Shown: positions 37,573 to 47,225 of the stretch, one piece after another | How positions within the stretch are numbered: the stretch's first letter is position 1 | Layout of the letters: every line of letters starts with the position of its first letter | NCBI RefSeq assembly: GCF_003254155.1 | Contig: NZ_QKZI01000001.1 | Location: forward strand, 1,178,001-1,242,000 | Reading direction: 5' to 3' | Source: Psychrobacillus insolitus | GTDB taxonomy: Bacteria > Bacillota > Bacilli > Bacillales_A > Planococcaceae | Length of the DNA: 64,000 nucleotides | The notes under the pieces: model-generated | Seen by the model: only the letters and a program-made list of their open reading frames with translations | What the model was told of the DNA's origin: nothing | The model's database searches: none | Translations under genes and position numbers: made by a program

Positions 37573-38561
37573 ACGGATTGCCCTTGCTTAATCTTTTGCA
37601 ATACAATATCGATAAGTTCATCGGTCGACTTACCTTCTGCTTCCCCTTCGTAATTGAGTAATAATCGATGGCGAAGTACCGGTTTAGCGACTGTTTTAAT
37701 ATCCGCAATCGACACATGAAAACGACCAGATACAAGTGCCCGTGCTTTCGCAAGCTTGATCAAACTTTGAAGTCCACGAGGCCCACTTCCATATTGCACA
37801 TATTGTCCAATCTCTGGTATGACTTCTGCATCTGGATGCGTTGCTGCAATAATATCTACTGCATATTCCAGCATATCATCTGCAATTAATACCTCTTTGA
37901 CCATTTGTTGTGCATGTACAATTTCTGCTGCGTTCATTATTTTATTCAGTTCAATTATTTCTGCCCCTGTTGTACGTTTAGATATTTCCATTAACTCTGA
38001 TTTTGACGGGTAGGAAAGTAAAATTTTGCATAAAAAACGATCCATCTGAGCTTCTGGTAACGGATAGGTTCCTTCCATTTCAATTGGATTTTGAGTAGCT
38101 AATACAAAGAAAGGCTTAGCCATTTGCTTTGTTTCACCAAGAACAGTAACCGTTTTTTCACCCATTGCTTCGAGCAATGCACTCTGGGTTTTAGGTGTTG
38201 CACGATTTATCTCATCGGCTAATACCATTTGGCTAAAAATAGGTCCTTTCTGAAAAGTAAATTGTTGTTTTCCATTTTCCAATCGTTCAATCATACTCGT
38301 ACCTGTAATATCAGACGGCATTAAATCCGGCGTAAATTGAATACGTGAAAACGATAAATCTAGTACTTCTGAAACAGTACGTATGAGCATCGTTTTTCCA
38401 AGTCCAGGTAAACCTTCTAATAATGCATGACCATCAGCTAACACACAATAAATTGAAAACTCAACTGCTTCTTTCTGTCCCACAATAAAATGACCTATTT
38501 CGGTACGAACTTCTTCTAATCGTTTACTCATACTTGTATAATCTTCGGCTGTAAAAGTCAT
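37569..38561 (-). CDS. MoxR family AAA+ ATPase
   Basis: 330-aa chaperone-type ATPase. Walker A LEGLPGLGKTML, Walker B LADEINRATPKTQ, sensor 1 LATQNPIEMEGTYPLPEAQMDRF and arginine finger region GSGPRGLQSLIKLAK. MoxR proteins typically load metals or assemble VWA-domain partners; three MIDAS-like proteins follow in the same operon. ATGGAGG site before the ATG. Confidence 0.95.
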   Translation of the reverse strand: MTFTAEDYTSMSKRLEEVRTEIGHFIVGQKEAVEFSIYCVLADGHALLEGLPGLGKTMLIRTVSEVLDLSFSRIQFTPDLMPSDITGTSMIERLENGKQQFTFQKGPIFSQMVLADEINRATPKTQSALLEAMGEKTVTVLGETKQMAKPFFVLATQNPIEMEGTYPLPEAQMDRFLCKILLSYPSKSELMEISKRTTGAEIIELNKIMNAAEIVHAQQMVKEVLIADDMLEYAVDIIAATHPDAEVIPEIGQYVQYGSGPRGLQSLIKLAKARALVSGRFHVSIADIKTVAKPVLRHRLLLNYEGEAEGKSTDELIDIVLQKIKQGQSV

Positions 38562-38573
38562 ATGCGTCCTCCA

Positions 38574-39953
38574 TTACTCGCTATTTTCTACGGATGAAAA
38601 ATAATCTTGCACAATACGTTGTAAGTCCGATGGCAATTGCATGCGGTCAGAACTTTCTATATATGAGTCTGAATACTCATTTACTACTTCTTCATAAGGT
38701 CTAGCAGTCCCTCTAGTTACCGGTACTTCTCCAGTTTGTTCTCCAGCAGCTTCCCCTTCACTAAGTTTTCCACTGTCAGTAGATGTATCGCCTGTACCAC
38801 CAATTCTAGTTGGAATAGAAAGCAAATCTCTTCCTCCTGAACCCTTTCCTGCGCCTTGTCCTTGGCCTTGGCCTTGCCCTTGGCCTTGCCCTTGTCCCTG
38901 TCCTTGGCCTTGCCCTTGACCCTGTCCTTGGCCTTGGCCTTGGCCTTGCCCTTGCCCCTGCCCCTGCCCCTGTCCTTGGCCTTGCCCTTGTCCTTCTCCT
39001 TGCCCTTCCCCTTGCTCTTGCCCCTCTTCTTGGTCTTTATTTTCGGGAGATTCTCCTTCTTTGGATTCACCTTGCGCTATTTCACTTGGCGTAAAAGGAA
39101 ATGATTTGCCCATCTTACTTAAGGCAGTCTGAGAAGAAGATGCACTTTTTGCTAAAGAATTGCTAATATCCTCTAAGGCAGCTAATTCTTTTTGTTCTTC
39201 AGCCGAAAGCGATGACTCCGAAGAACCCTCCTGCTTGGAAAGCTCTTGCTTTTGCAGTAGCTTTTGTTCTTTTAATTCCAACTCTTTTTGTTTTTTCACA
39301 ACTTCTCTCAGTGCTTCTTCCGCTGTTTCCACTTCTTTCAATTTTTCTTTTAATTCCTCTAATTCTTTTTTGATTGATTCTGGCTGTTCTTTTTTCTCTA
39401 ATTGATTTACTTCTTTTTTAATTTCTTTCACAACTTCTTGCTCTTTTTCTATATCTAATGCTTCTAATTGTGTAGCTGCAGGAAATGCTGTCAAAATAAC
39501 CATCGCTGTTAGAGCAATTACAAATCCAATAATCCATTTTGGTTGAAAATACTGTTTGTCACGTTGCTTAAATTTCTCAAATGCATTAGTTGCACTTTGT
39601 TCAGCCTTTGTTAATAATTCCTTTATTAAGGATGATTGATCTTGCAAGAACGAAACCGAGGTGATCAATAAATTATCTGGAAAGAATGCATCTAGATTGT
39701 GCAGTGCAACTTCCTTTGAAGGTCGCTTCCAAAAAGCGTATAGAAACACTGCTACAAACACAGTGCTTCCCACAATAATAGAAGTTCTATAATAGTAAGG
39801 AAAAACAAATAATCGAGAAACAAAGAGAATAGCCGAAGCGGTTGTAAACCCATAAAACAAAGCCAATTGAAGCATTCTTATATAATGCTCTAAAGCAAGT
39901 CTTCTCCTAGCTTTTCGGACAAATTGAATAAGCTTGTTTGGGCTATTCATCAT
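38574..39953 (-). CDS. Membrane-anchored coiled-coil protein with Gly-Gln repeat
   Basis: 459 aa, family not recognised. Two membrane helices near the N-terminus (about 28-48 and 56-74), a soluble stretch and a third helix (WIIGFVIALTAMVILTAFPA), then an outward Glu/Lys coiled coil (about 165-245), a Glu-rich linker and an uninterrupted Gly-Gln dipeptide tract of about 50 residues preceded by EGQ units, ending in a Ser/Thr/Glu-rich tail. The repeat is encoded by imperfect hexamers. Within an operon with MoxR, DUF58, VWA and ABC genes. The exact length of the GQ tract could differ between strains. Confidence 0.7.
   Translation of the reverse strand: MMNSPNKLIQFVRKARRRLALEHYIRMLQLALFYGFTTASAILFVSRLFVFPYYYRTSIIVGSTVFVAVFLYAFWKRPSKEVALHNLDAFFPDNLLITSVSFLQDQSSLIKELLTKAEQSATNAFEKFKQRDKQYFQPKWIIGFVIALTAMVILTAFPAATQLEALDIEKEQEVVKEIKKEVNQLEKKEQPESIKKELEELKEKLKEVETAEEALREVVKKQKELELKEQKLLQKQELSKQEGSSESSLSAEEQKELAALEDISNSLAKSASSSQTALSKMGKSFPFTPSEIAQGESKEGESPENKDQEEGQEQGEGQGEGQGQGQGQGQGQGQGQGQGQGQGQGQGQGQGQGQGQGQGQGQGQGQGAGKGSGGRDLLSIPTRIGGTGDTSTDSGKLSEGEAAGEQTGEVPVTRGTARPYEEVVNEYSDSYIESSDRMQLPSDLQRIVQDYFSSVENSE
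38865..39030 (-). repeat. Hexanucleotide tandem repeat coding for Gly-Gln
   Basis: About 25-28 imperfect 6-bp units, on the coding strand GGNCAA or GGNCAG, with third-base variation (GGC/GGA/GGT/GGG). All alternative frames stay open through it, producing long artefact ORFs on both strands. Confidence 0.9.
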
Positions 39954-39963
39954 CAGTTCCTCC

Positions 39964-40809
39964 TCATTTTGCCCGTTTCATATTGACACGTAATTTTTTC
40001 ACAGCAATGAAAATCGTCAAAATGGTAATTAACACATAAAAAATGGTATACCCAATCCAGATTGGAAAGTCTATAAGTGTTGTTGAGGTAATAAATTCAT
40101 CTGATTGTGGCGTGATCAATGTAAGTATTAAAACAACTGGATTTATACTAGCAAAAAAGTGTCCGATGGGTGAGGATGTTGGAACTCCTGCTCCACCCAT
40201 CGTATTTATCCCGGTAATAACCAGATAGATAAAACCAGTAACTCCGGCTAGGAAAATCATTGTTCCATAAGTAGCGATCATTGCGACAATTGTTTTTCGA
40301 ATAATTGTTGAATACATGATGCCAATTCCGCCAACTGCAAGCATCGTTAAAAAGAAAAACAGAAAAATAACGCCTAATTGGCCTGGTGAAACTCCACCAA
40401 ATAGAAAGACCATACTGTAGATTGGCAATCCTGCTACTAATAACAATAGAAGAAAAGCAATTGATGAAGTCAGCTTACCTATTATTATTTGAAAAGACGT
40501 TTGAGACGTTGTTAATAAGATATTTAACGTTTGTTTTTCTCTCTCTGTACTAATTGCACCTGCAGTTAACCCCGGTGTAATAAAGAGAATTAATCCTAAC
40601 TGAATAAAAGTGAGCATAGCAAACATAAAAAAACTTTCTTCCGGTCTAAAATAACCAGTACCTGTAAATGAAGTTGTAAGCATAATAAATCCGAAGACAA
40701 AAATGGCCATTGCAATTAAATAAAACAGGATACCTGTAAAGCTTTTTAAGGATCGAAAGCGTAATTTAATCTCTTTCACTAAAACTGGGTTAGATAATGA
40801 CTGTTTCAT
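39964..40809 (-). CDS. ABC-2 type transporter permease
   Basis: 281-aa membrane protein with six hydrophobic segments and the motif TPGLTAGAISTEREKQTLNILLTTSQTSFQIIIGK, typical of ABC-2/GldF-like permeases. It immediately follows its ATPase gene. The transported substrate is not evident; with the VWA proteins the closest organisational parallel is the GldA/GldF-like gliding or secretion ABC modules (analogy only). Confidence 0.9.
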   Translation of the reverse strand: MKQSLSNPVLVKEIKLRFRSLKSFTGILFYLIAMAIFVFGFIMLTTSFTGTGYFRPEESFFMFAMLTFIQLGLILFITPGLTAGAISTEREKQTLNILLTTSQTSFQIIIGKLTSSIAFLLLLLVAGLPIYSMVFLFGGVSPGQLGVIFLFFFLTMLAVGGIGIMYSTIIRKTIVAMIATYGTMIFLAGVTGFIYLVITGINTMGGAGVPTSSPIGHFFASINPVVLILTLITPQSDEFITSTTLIDFPIWIGYTIFYVLITILTIFIAVKKLRVNMKRAK

Positions 40810-40811
40810 CT

Positions 40812-41741
40812 TTATTTCGCCCCCTTCGTTATTTCCATAAAGACATCTTCTAAATCGGTTTCTGCTTCAGAGAAGGAGACGATGCGTAATTGATTGTCCA
40901 AAGCTTTTTTCAATAAATCGATTTGATCATCTTCTGAACCTCGATAATTGAATGTGAGAATATTTTTCTCCGTATTCGTCTCAACATTTGAAACAAATGG
41001 ATCTTCCTCAAAAAATATGATTGCATTTTCAAGTAACCCTTTGATCTTCACTGAAATATATCTTTCCCCTGCAAGCTGAGCTTGAATTTCGTGGACAGTT
41101 CCGTGTGCGATTAGTCTTCCACCATCAATTACTCCTATTTCATCACACATTTCCGCAAGCTCCGGTAAAATATGAGAAGAAATTAGGATAGTTTTGCCCA
41201 TTCCTTTTAATTGTTTTAATATATCTCTCATTTCAACACGAGCACGCGGGTCAAGTCCAGATGCTGGTTCATCCAGAATCAATACATTTGGGTCATGAAT
41301 AAGCGCTCTTGCCAAACACAATCGTTGCTTCATTCCTCGTGATAAAAGGTCTACATACTCATATCTTTTATGTGTTAAATTTACAAGTTCCAGTAACTGT
41401 GGAATTAATATTTCTCTCTCCGCTTCAGGTATCCCATAACTTGCACCGTAAAAATCTAAGTACTCGTCCGCTTTTAATTGATCATATACTCCAAAAAAGT
41501 CTGGCATATACCCTATTTGCTTGCGAACCTCATGGGAATCTGTTTTTACACTTTTTCCATTGATAAAAGCATCTCCAGAAGTAGGTTGAAGTAACGTTGC
41601 TAAAATAGAAAAAGTAGTAGATTTCCCTGCCCCATTGGCACCTACAAACCCAAATACTGTACCTTCTGATAAAGTGAGGTTAAGATCATTTAACGCATAA
41701 AAGGAACCATATTTTTTTGTTAATCCTTTAATCTCGATCAT
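40812..41741 (-). CDS. ABC transporter ATP-binding protein (GldA/CcmA-like)
   Basis: 309 aa. Walker A GFVGANGAGKST, Q-loop IGYMPDFFGVYDQL, signature LSRGMKQRLCLARALIHDP (degenerate LSGGQ), Walker B VLILDEPASGLDP and H-loop LISSHILPE, plus a C-terminal beta domain of about 90 residues. Starts within the stop of the upstream gene (ATGA) and pairs with the ABC-2 permease after it. Confidence 0.94.
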   Translation of the reverse strand: MIEIKGLTKKYGSFYALNDLNLTLSEGTVFGFVGANGAGKSTTFSILATLLQPTSGDAFINGKSVKTDSHEVRKQIGYMPDFFGVYDQLKADEYLDFYGASYGIPEAEREILIPQLLELVNLTHKRYEYVDLLSRGMKQRLCLARALIHDPNVLILDEPASGLDPRARVEMRDILKQLKGMGKTILISSHILPELAEMCDEIGVIDGGRLIAHGTVHEIQAQLAGERYISVKIKGLLENAIIFFEEDPFVSNVETNTEKNILTFNYRGSEDDQIDLLKKALDNQLRIVSFSEAETDLEDVFMEITKGAK

Positions 41742-44149
41742 TTCTTCACCTCTCCTTTCATACGAAGTTCTGGAAGTCTTGTATATGGATCACCTTGAAC
41801 AGCTTTCTTTTGAAGTTGGTACTGGACTTCTCCTTCTTGATTTATATAATCATTAATATTCGCTGTCACAGTAAATCTACTGTCCGTAACTTCTTCGAAG
41901 GCTTGTGTTTTAATATTCCAAATTTGTATAGTATGAGAATTTTTATCTGTATTGGCAATTTGTAATTGTGTCCATGTTACATTTTCTAGTGGAATAGAAT
42001 CTGGAACTTTCCAAGATACATTGTATTCGCCGTCATCTAAATACCATTCTAAATTGCTATTATAGATTGGTTCCATATACTTACCTACTTCATTTGTATT
42101 AATATTTACTGTAAACATATTTGCTGGCAATACAAACTCACCGTCAAAAATTGTTTCTGCTGTAAAAGGTTGAATGAGTAAGTTTAAAGTGGACATTTCT
42201 ACTTTTTTATCTTTTAACTCAATTGGAATTAAATTATCTTTTACAAAAGCCGTAATTACAGGACCATTATCTTTTTGCCCTATCATTTGACTAGAAGTAA
42301 TGTAAGTTGCTTGTTTTCGTTGCTCTTCTAAATCAATTTGAGCAGTCGGATTCATCCCAAAATTCGTATTAATGTATGGGTTTTGTGAAGGTAATAGCAT
42401 GACTGTTCCTAATTCCTTATTTACTTCTATTTTTTCTCCTGATTGTAAATCTCCAAGCTTAATTATTTTACTACCGGACCAAACTGACACATCTTTTAAA
42501 GAGAATGGGAAATTATTTTGAATAGATCCAATCAGTTTACTTGCTTCTACTCTTAGATTCACATCAAAATTCCCAACATCCTGTAAATGACTTTCCCCAT
42601 ACATGGAAGAAACTGACCAATAGCCAACATCTCTAAACGTTAACTCACTGTTGGATGCATGTTTTTCAAAAATTGCATCTTCATGTACATTAACCGATTG
42701 CCCCGTAAATGAATTTGTATTTCTAGCAGCAACCATCGTAGTGGATGCTGGAGCTTCAAACGAAAAGTCCCCACTTTTATTACTTAATAGTGACTGTGCG
42801 TAATACCCATTTAGACTCTTATCGTCGTTTACATACAAAAACGAAGAAAGCTGAACTTGTGGACGAGCTATACGATCCTTCGCACCATATCCAAAAATAG
42901 CAACTGAAGCAATTATCGCAATTAGTGGTATAATTCCCCAAGCAAATTCGCGTTTGTCTTTTCTTTTCAAGATTAGATATAGTAAAGGTCCTACTAGAAT
43001 CATGTAAACTACTACAATACCAATCATAAGTGGCGTAGAAACTTTGAATGAACTAAACAAAGAGTTCGTACTTCCTAGTTCATAGACAAGTTGATCCTTG
43101 AAATTAGGTCCATACATACTATTAGTTGAGGTTTGTACTTTCACAGACTGTAAAATGGACGTCATTAAATCACTGTATACAGGATCCTTCGCTAAAGGTT
43201 CATCTCCTAATGAGAAGGTTGTTTGTATAATTGCTCCGCTACCTAATTGCTTTTTAGCTGCTAGGATAACTCCAGCTGAACTGAATAATTCAGTAGCTCC
43301 TTCATTTAGAGTAGCATCGTATACAGGTAAATCATTTGATAGTACATTATTGTTTGTGAAAGCTTTCATTTTTTCTGGTGATATCGATGACATGCTAGAC
43401 TTCAATGATAGAGGTAGATAATCCCCTAATTGACCTACTTCTGCTTCTGTATCATCAGAAGCACCTACAACAATCACACCACCAGCACGCACATAGTCAA
43501 TAAGAGCTTGTTGTTGGGCAGTTTCTAAATCTGCAAGTACAAATTCATCGATCAGCATATAATCTGCCATTTGCCAAGCAACAGCATCCGATGGCAGTGT
43601 AAAATTGGATAATTGAGCAACATGGATAATTTCATCGTTTAATGTATTTGGTTGCTTCACTTGATTTAACATTTTTAGTCGATCCGCACTATTAGTTAGC
43701 GTAAAATAAAAAATAGTAGTGGGGTCTAAGAAGCTCGCTTTTAACGTTTTTGTCCCTTTATATCCAATCGAATTTTCTTTTTCCCATCCACCCTCAAAAA
43801 AGTGAATCATTTGTGCATTGGGCTGTTGATAATTATAGTCATCTGATAATCCCGCTACTGCAACTTGTATAGACTTAGTCTCACCTGAACCAATCTCAAA
43901 AGGGATAGCATGTGCATTTCCAAGATTATACGATTCTGCTATATCAAGTACAATATCTCCTGAAAAAGCCTCCCCCGTATTCTCAACAGAAATCGTTATA
44001 GGAAGGCCCTCCCCATATTTAGCTTTCCCGTTAAAACCAGTCGTTACTTTTACTTGTAAATTCGGAGCAGCTGAAGCTTCAATCGTTGGTAATAATGTAA
44101 AGTATATAAATAATGCTGTAATAACCAACGCGCATTTACGAATTAGCAT
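41738..44149 (-). CDS. Large exported membrane protein, first gene of the VWA/MoxR/ABC operon
   Basis: 803 aa. Signal peptide (VITALFIYFTLLPTIEASA), a CARDB-like beta domain (PNLQVKVTTGFNGKAKYGEGLPITISVENTGE), a DUF4350/GATase-like domain with DYMLIDEF and YVRAGGVIVVGASDD, then two adjacent helices (STPLMIGIVVVYMILVGPLLYLIL and WGIIPLIAIIASVAIFGYG), and a long beta-rich C-terminal half. The second helix pair should return the C-terminal half to the outside. AAAGGAGGGG before the ATG. It heads eight closely spaced genes. Function unknown. Confidence 0.8.
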   Translation of the reverse strand: MLIRKCALVITALFIYFTLLPTIEASAAPNLQVKVTTGFNGKAKYGEGLPITISVENTGEAFSGDIVLDIAESYNLGNAHAIPFEIGSGETKSIQVAVAGLSDDYNYQQPNAQMIHFFEGGWEKENSIGYKGTKTLKASFLDPTTIFYFTLTNSADRLKMLNQVKQPNTLNDEIIHVAQLSNFTLPSDAVAWQMADYMLIDEFVLADLETAQQQALIDYVRAGGVIVVGASDDTEAEVGQLGDYLPLSLKSSMSSISPEKMKAFTNNNVLSNDLPVYDATLNEGATELFSSAGVILAAKKQLGSGAIIQTTFSLGDEPLAKDPVYSDLMTSILQSVKVQTSTNSMYGPNFKDQLVYELGSTNSLFSSFKVSTPLMIGIVVVYMILVGPLLYLILKRKDKREFAWGIIPLIAIIASVAIFGYGAKDRIARPQVQLSSFLYVNDDKSLNGYYAQSLLSNKSGDFSFEAPASTTMVAARNTNSFTGQSVNVHEDAIFEKHASNSELTFRDVGYWSVSSMYGESHLQDVGNFDVNLRVEASKLIGSIQNNFPFSLKDVSVWSGSKIIKLGDLQSGEKIEVNKELGTVMLLPSQNPYINTNFGMNPTAQIDLEEQRKQATYITSSQMIGQKDNGPVITAFVKDNLIPIELKDKKVEMSTLNLLIQPFTAETIFDGEFVLPANMFTVNINTNEVGKYMEPIYNSNLEWYLDDGEYNVSWKVPDSIPLENVTWTQLQIANTDKNSHTIQIWNIKTQAFEEVTDSRFTVTANINDYINQEGEVQYQLQKKAVQGDPYTRLPELRMKGEVKK

Positions 44150-44237
44150 GAATTTCCCCTCCTTTGTTTCTATATTAGTACGTTAGTCGCTTAAAGAAGT
44201 TCCTTTTTCAGAAAATAGGGTTAATTTTTTTCAAGCC

Positions 44238-45116
44238 TCATTCGTGAAACTTTTCACCGTGTAGTTTTACTATTTTTACAAATGCTTCTACTTGTGGGAG
44301 TTCTAATGCAGAATCATAACCGATCAACCAAGTATCTCTTGTTAATTCGAATTCTTCTTCCTGATTAGTTAAAGGTATTTTATTGACATCTTCATGACCA
44401 GTTAAAGTAATCGAAGGTAAAATAGCGTATCCGATCCCATTTAACGCCATCTGTTTACATGTTTCAATTTGGTCTACAATAATTTGTCTACGTGGATTAC
44501 TAGAGAAATGTTTCTGCCACCATTGTTGAATTTCCTGATAATAATTGGAGTCACTCTTAAACTGGATAAAAGGCTTTTCTGAAGTTAATACATCGTCTAC
44601 TGATGTCATCTCTTTATCTACTAAATAAAGTGTATCGCGAAAAAGATGTGTTTTTGGACCTTTCCAATCTGTTTGACCACGCACGATACCGACGTGGGAT
44701 TCCCCATCATAAATCGACTTTACAATTTCAGAGCTCCATCCAGTTAATAAGGAGATTTTCGCTTCTGGATATGTTTGAACAAAATCTTTCAATACTTTTG
44801 GCAGCCAATTCTGACCGACAATAGATGCACAAGCAATTTTTAATGTTCCATGAACTTTTGAAGTTAACGACTGAATGGCTTCATAAAGCTCTTCTTTTTG
44901 ATCAATCATGCTAATAGCAAATTCAATGACCATTTCTCCTTCTGGAGTTGGAGTCAGTCCTTTTTGAGAACGTAAAAAAAGTTTAGTATTCCATTCTTTT
45001 TCCAAGGATTGTAAACGCAAAGAAAGTGCCGGCTGGGACAAAAATAGTCTTTCCGCAGCTTTGCGCATATTTTTTTCCTCAGCCAATACTTTAATAATGA
45101 GAAAATCAGAAGTCAT
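44238..45116 (-). CDS. ccpC: LysR family regulator CcpC
   Basis: 292 aa. N-terminal winged HTH (NMRKAAERLFLSQPALSLRLQSLEKEWNTKLFLRSQKGLTPT) and a LysR substrate domain. Strong resemblance throughout to B. subtilis CcpC (LAEE-NMRKAAERLF, SLLTGWSSEIVKS, IQFKSDSNYYQEIQQWW, DQIETCKQMALNGIGYAILPS), the citrate-responsive repressor of citB and citZ. It starts 3 nt after a DHA2 transporter gene, so it may be read from that promoter. B. subtilis ccpC lies in the same region, near darB. Confidence 0.88.
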   Translation of the reverse strand: MTSDFLIIKVLAEEKNMRKAAERLFLSQPALSLRLQSLEKEWNTKLFLRSQKGLTPTPEGEMVIEFAISMIDQKEELYEAIQSLTSKVHGTLKIACASIVGQNWLPKVLKDFVQTYPEAKISLLTGWSSEIVKSIYDGESHVGIVRGQTDWKGPKTHLFRDTLYLVDKEMTSVDDVLTSEKPFIQFKSDSNYYQEIQQWWQKHFSSNPRRQIIVDQIETCKQMALNGIGYAILPSITLTGHEDVNKIPLTNQEEEFELTRDTWLIGYDSALELPQVEAFVKIVKLHGEKFHE

Positions 45117-45118
45117 TA

Positions 45119-46582
45119 TTATGCCCCTTTCTTTTTAGGTAAACCAAATACTAAAACAAAACTAATAACAGCAAACAAAAATAATACGAGAAACATCATA
45201 TGTAAGGAATTATCCAAGCCAGTTTGTAAAAATGACAGGTCCTCTAGCATAAATGATTTTCTCGTCTCTGCATTTAATAACTGATCAACAACGCTCAAGT
45301 CATAATTTGACTGATTGTCATTTAAATATTTCTTGTATGTTTCATTCACAATCATTCCAAGTAATGCAGCACCAACTGTATTTCCAAAATTACTCATAAA
45401 CATATTACTTGCTGTCGCTATTCCTCTTTGTTCATAAGTAACTGCATTTTGAATTGTTACCGTAAATGAGGTACTGGTTAACCCCATACCTATTCCGACT
45501 AAAAAACTACAAATAGCAATAAAAAATGGATTTAAAGTAGATTGTATGAAGACAAAAGAGAAAGTCCCTACTACTAAAAATATAGTACCTACTAAAGACA
45601 ATTTAAAAGCACCATGCTTAAATAGTAATTGACCCGCTATAGTTGACGCTAGCGGCCATCCAATAGATACCGCAGTTAACGTAAATCCAGCAACGATTGC
45701 TTTTTGTCCCATTACACCTGTAACATACATAGGAATATAACTAGACATGCCTATTAAAATAACCCCTGTAACAAATGATATTAAATTTGCGTATAGAATC
45801 GTTTTATTTCTCCATATAGAAAAGGGCATTAATGGTTCTATTGCCTGTTTCTCTACCTTTACAAACAAAGTAAAACATAAAATAGTTACCAAAAGTATGG
45901 TAACACTCATTATAGAAAGCCACTGAAATGTTTGCCCTCCCTCGACTAGCCAAAATAATAGAGAAGACAATATAACTGTTACTAGTATTGCTCCTTTATA
46001 ATCCACATTTGCCTGTTTCTTTTGTTCTGTCTCATGCAAAAATAATGCAATTCCTACCATTGCGATTATCCCTAGTGGTATATTGATCCAAAATACATAT
46101 TGCCAGCCAATAGACTCAACGATTATACCGCCAATAGCAGGTCCAGAAATAGCAGATATTCCCCAAACACTCGATAAATAACCTTGAATTTTAGCTCGTT
46201 CCTCACCTTGATATACATCGCCAATAATAGTAGTTGCTATCGGCATTACTGCTCCAGCGCCTAAGCCTTGGATAAAACGAAATAAAATAAGCTGTTCCAT
46301 GGACGAAGAAATACCACATAAAAAAGAACCTATTAAAAATAACGAAACTCCTATAAAAAATATTATTTTCCGGCCAAATAAGTCAGCCAGTTTTCCATAG
46401 ATCAAAACAGTTATTGTACTCATTAAAAGATAGGAAGAAAATACCCAACTGTATCTTGAAAAACCACCTAAATCCGCTGTAATGCTCGGCATGGCAGTAG
46501 CAATAATAGTAGCTTCAACCGCCCCCATAAACATTGCAAGAATCACGGATATAAGTACCAATGGCTTTTTAGTTACTTTCAT
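45119..46582 (-). CDS. MFS multidrug transporter, DHA2/EmrB type (14 TM)
   Basis: 487 aa with fourteen predicted helices. Motifs GAVEATIIATAMPSI (helix 1), GKLADLFGRKI (A-motif) and GISAISGPAIGGIIVE (C-motif). An in-frame upstream ATG lies within a dispersed repeat; GGGGGG precedes the ATG chosen (MKVTKKPLVL). Proton-driven drug or metabolite export; substrate unknown. Followed after 2 nt by ccpC. Confidence 0.9.
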   Translation of the reverse strand: MKVTKKPLVLISVILAMFMGAVEATIIATAMPSITADLGGFSRYSWVFSSYLLMSTITVLIYGKLADLFGRKIIFFIGVSLFLIGSFLCGISSSMEQLILFRFIQGLGAGAVMPIATTIIGDVYQGEERAKIQGYLSSVWGISAISGPAIGGIIVESIGWQYVFWINIPLGIIAMVGIALFLHETEQKKQANVDYKGAILVTVILSSLLFWLVEGGQTFQWLSIMSVTILLVTILCFTLFVKVEKQAIEPLMPFSIWRNKTILYANLISFVTGVILIGMSSYIPMYVTGVMGQKAIVAGFTLTAVSIGWPLASTIAGQLLFKHGAFKLSLVGTIFLVVGTFSFVFIQSTLNPFFIAICSFLVGIGMGLTSTSFTVTIQNAVTYEQRGIATASNMFMSNFGNTVGAALLGMIVNETYKKYLNDNQSNYDLSVVDQLLNAETRKSFMLEDLSFLQTGLDNSLHMMFLVLFLFAVISFVLVFGLPKKKGA

Positions 46583-46602
46583 ATAACCCCCCATTTCATT
46601 TA

Positions 46603-46628
46603 GAAAAGCGCAAGCTCCTATCACTGCT
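46603..46628 (-). repeat. Truncated GAAAAGCG dispersed repeat
   Basis: GAAAAGCGCAAGCTCCTATC and the following ACTGC match the left end of the copies at 8127 and 57101. Positioned just upstream of the DHA2 transporter start. Confidence 0.6.
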
Positions 46629-46654
46629 AAGTGCACAATATTATATACCTGTAA

Positions 46655-46683
46655 AAAGAAAAAAAGGCCCTTTATTAGGCCTC
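46655..46683 (-). terminator. Intrinsic terminator after darB
   Basis: AGGCC/GGCCT stem with an 8-nt loop and T7 on the minus strand, directly past the darB stop. Confidence 0.75.
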
Positions 46684-46699
46684 CTTCAATTTTCCCATA

Positions 46700-47143
46700 T
46701 TATGCTTGCGATTGATATAAGTACTTTTTCATTTGCTTCAAAATTACTCTTCTTGTAAGTATACCCAAAAAAGTATGTTCGTCATCCACAACACATACAT
46801 AAGGATTATCCACTAATAAATCCAAACCTCTTTGAAATTTATCATTAATGTGAATAGTTGCTAAATCAGATTTCATAATATCTTCTACTTTTATAGAAGA
46901 TAGTCGTTCATATTCAATATGTGCTAATCCAAGAATTTCATCCGTAATTTGCTGCGCGCTAATTAACCCTTTGAGTCTGTACCTCATGTCCAACACTGGA
47001 ATGGAAGAATATCCTGTTTTTGTTAATACTAACAATGCATGTTCTGCATTATTTCCTAATTGAACATGAGCTACTTTTTCAGCAGAAATCACAAATTCTT
47101 CAATCGGTATTTCTAAAAAACCTCTATTATTCACAGATATCAT
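46700..47143 (-). CDS. darB: c-di-AMP-binding CBS protein DarB/CbpB
   Basis: 147 aa, two CBS domains, the same length as B. subtilis DarB (YkuL) and alike along its length (EKVAHVQLGNNAEHALLVLTKTGYSSIPVLD, FLGILTRRVILKQMKKY). In B. subtilis and Listeria this protein in its c-di-AMP-free state activates Rel (ppGpp synthesis) and pyruvate carboxylase, linking potassium status to metabolism. An earlier ATG is out of frame and stops at once; GGAG lies 9 nt before the ATG used. A cre site lies upstream. Confidence 0.9.
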   Translation of the reverse strand: MISVNNRGFLEIPIEEFVISAEKVAHVQLGNNAEHALLVLTKTGYSSIPVLDMRYRLKGLISAQQITDEILGLAHIEYERLSSIKVEDIMKSDLATIHINDKFQRGLDLLVDNPYVCVVDDEHTFLGILTRRVILKQMKKYLYQSQA

Positions 47144-47225
47144 TGCATTCTACTCCTTTGCCTGTTTTCCAATTGAAAACACAACCTATAAAACTATCAT
47201 AACATAAACAAGGAATAAAATACCA

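Noticed and set aside
38717-39104. Long Lys- or Leu/Pro-rich ORFs on both strands across the GQ tract
   Set aside because: A hexamer repeat leaves every frame open. These ORFs lack ribosome sites and have repetitive, non-protein-like composition.
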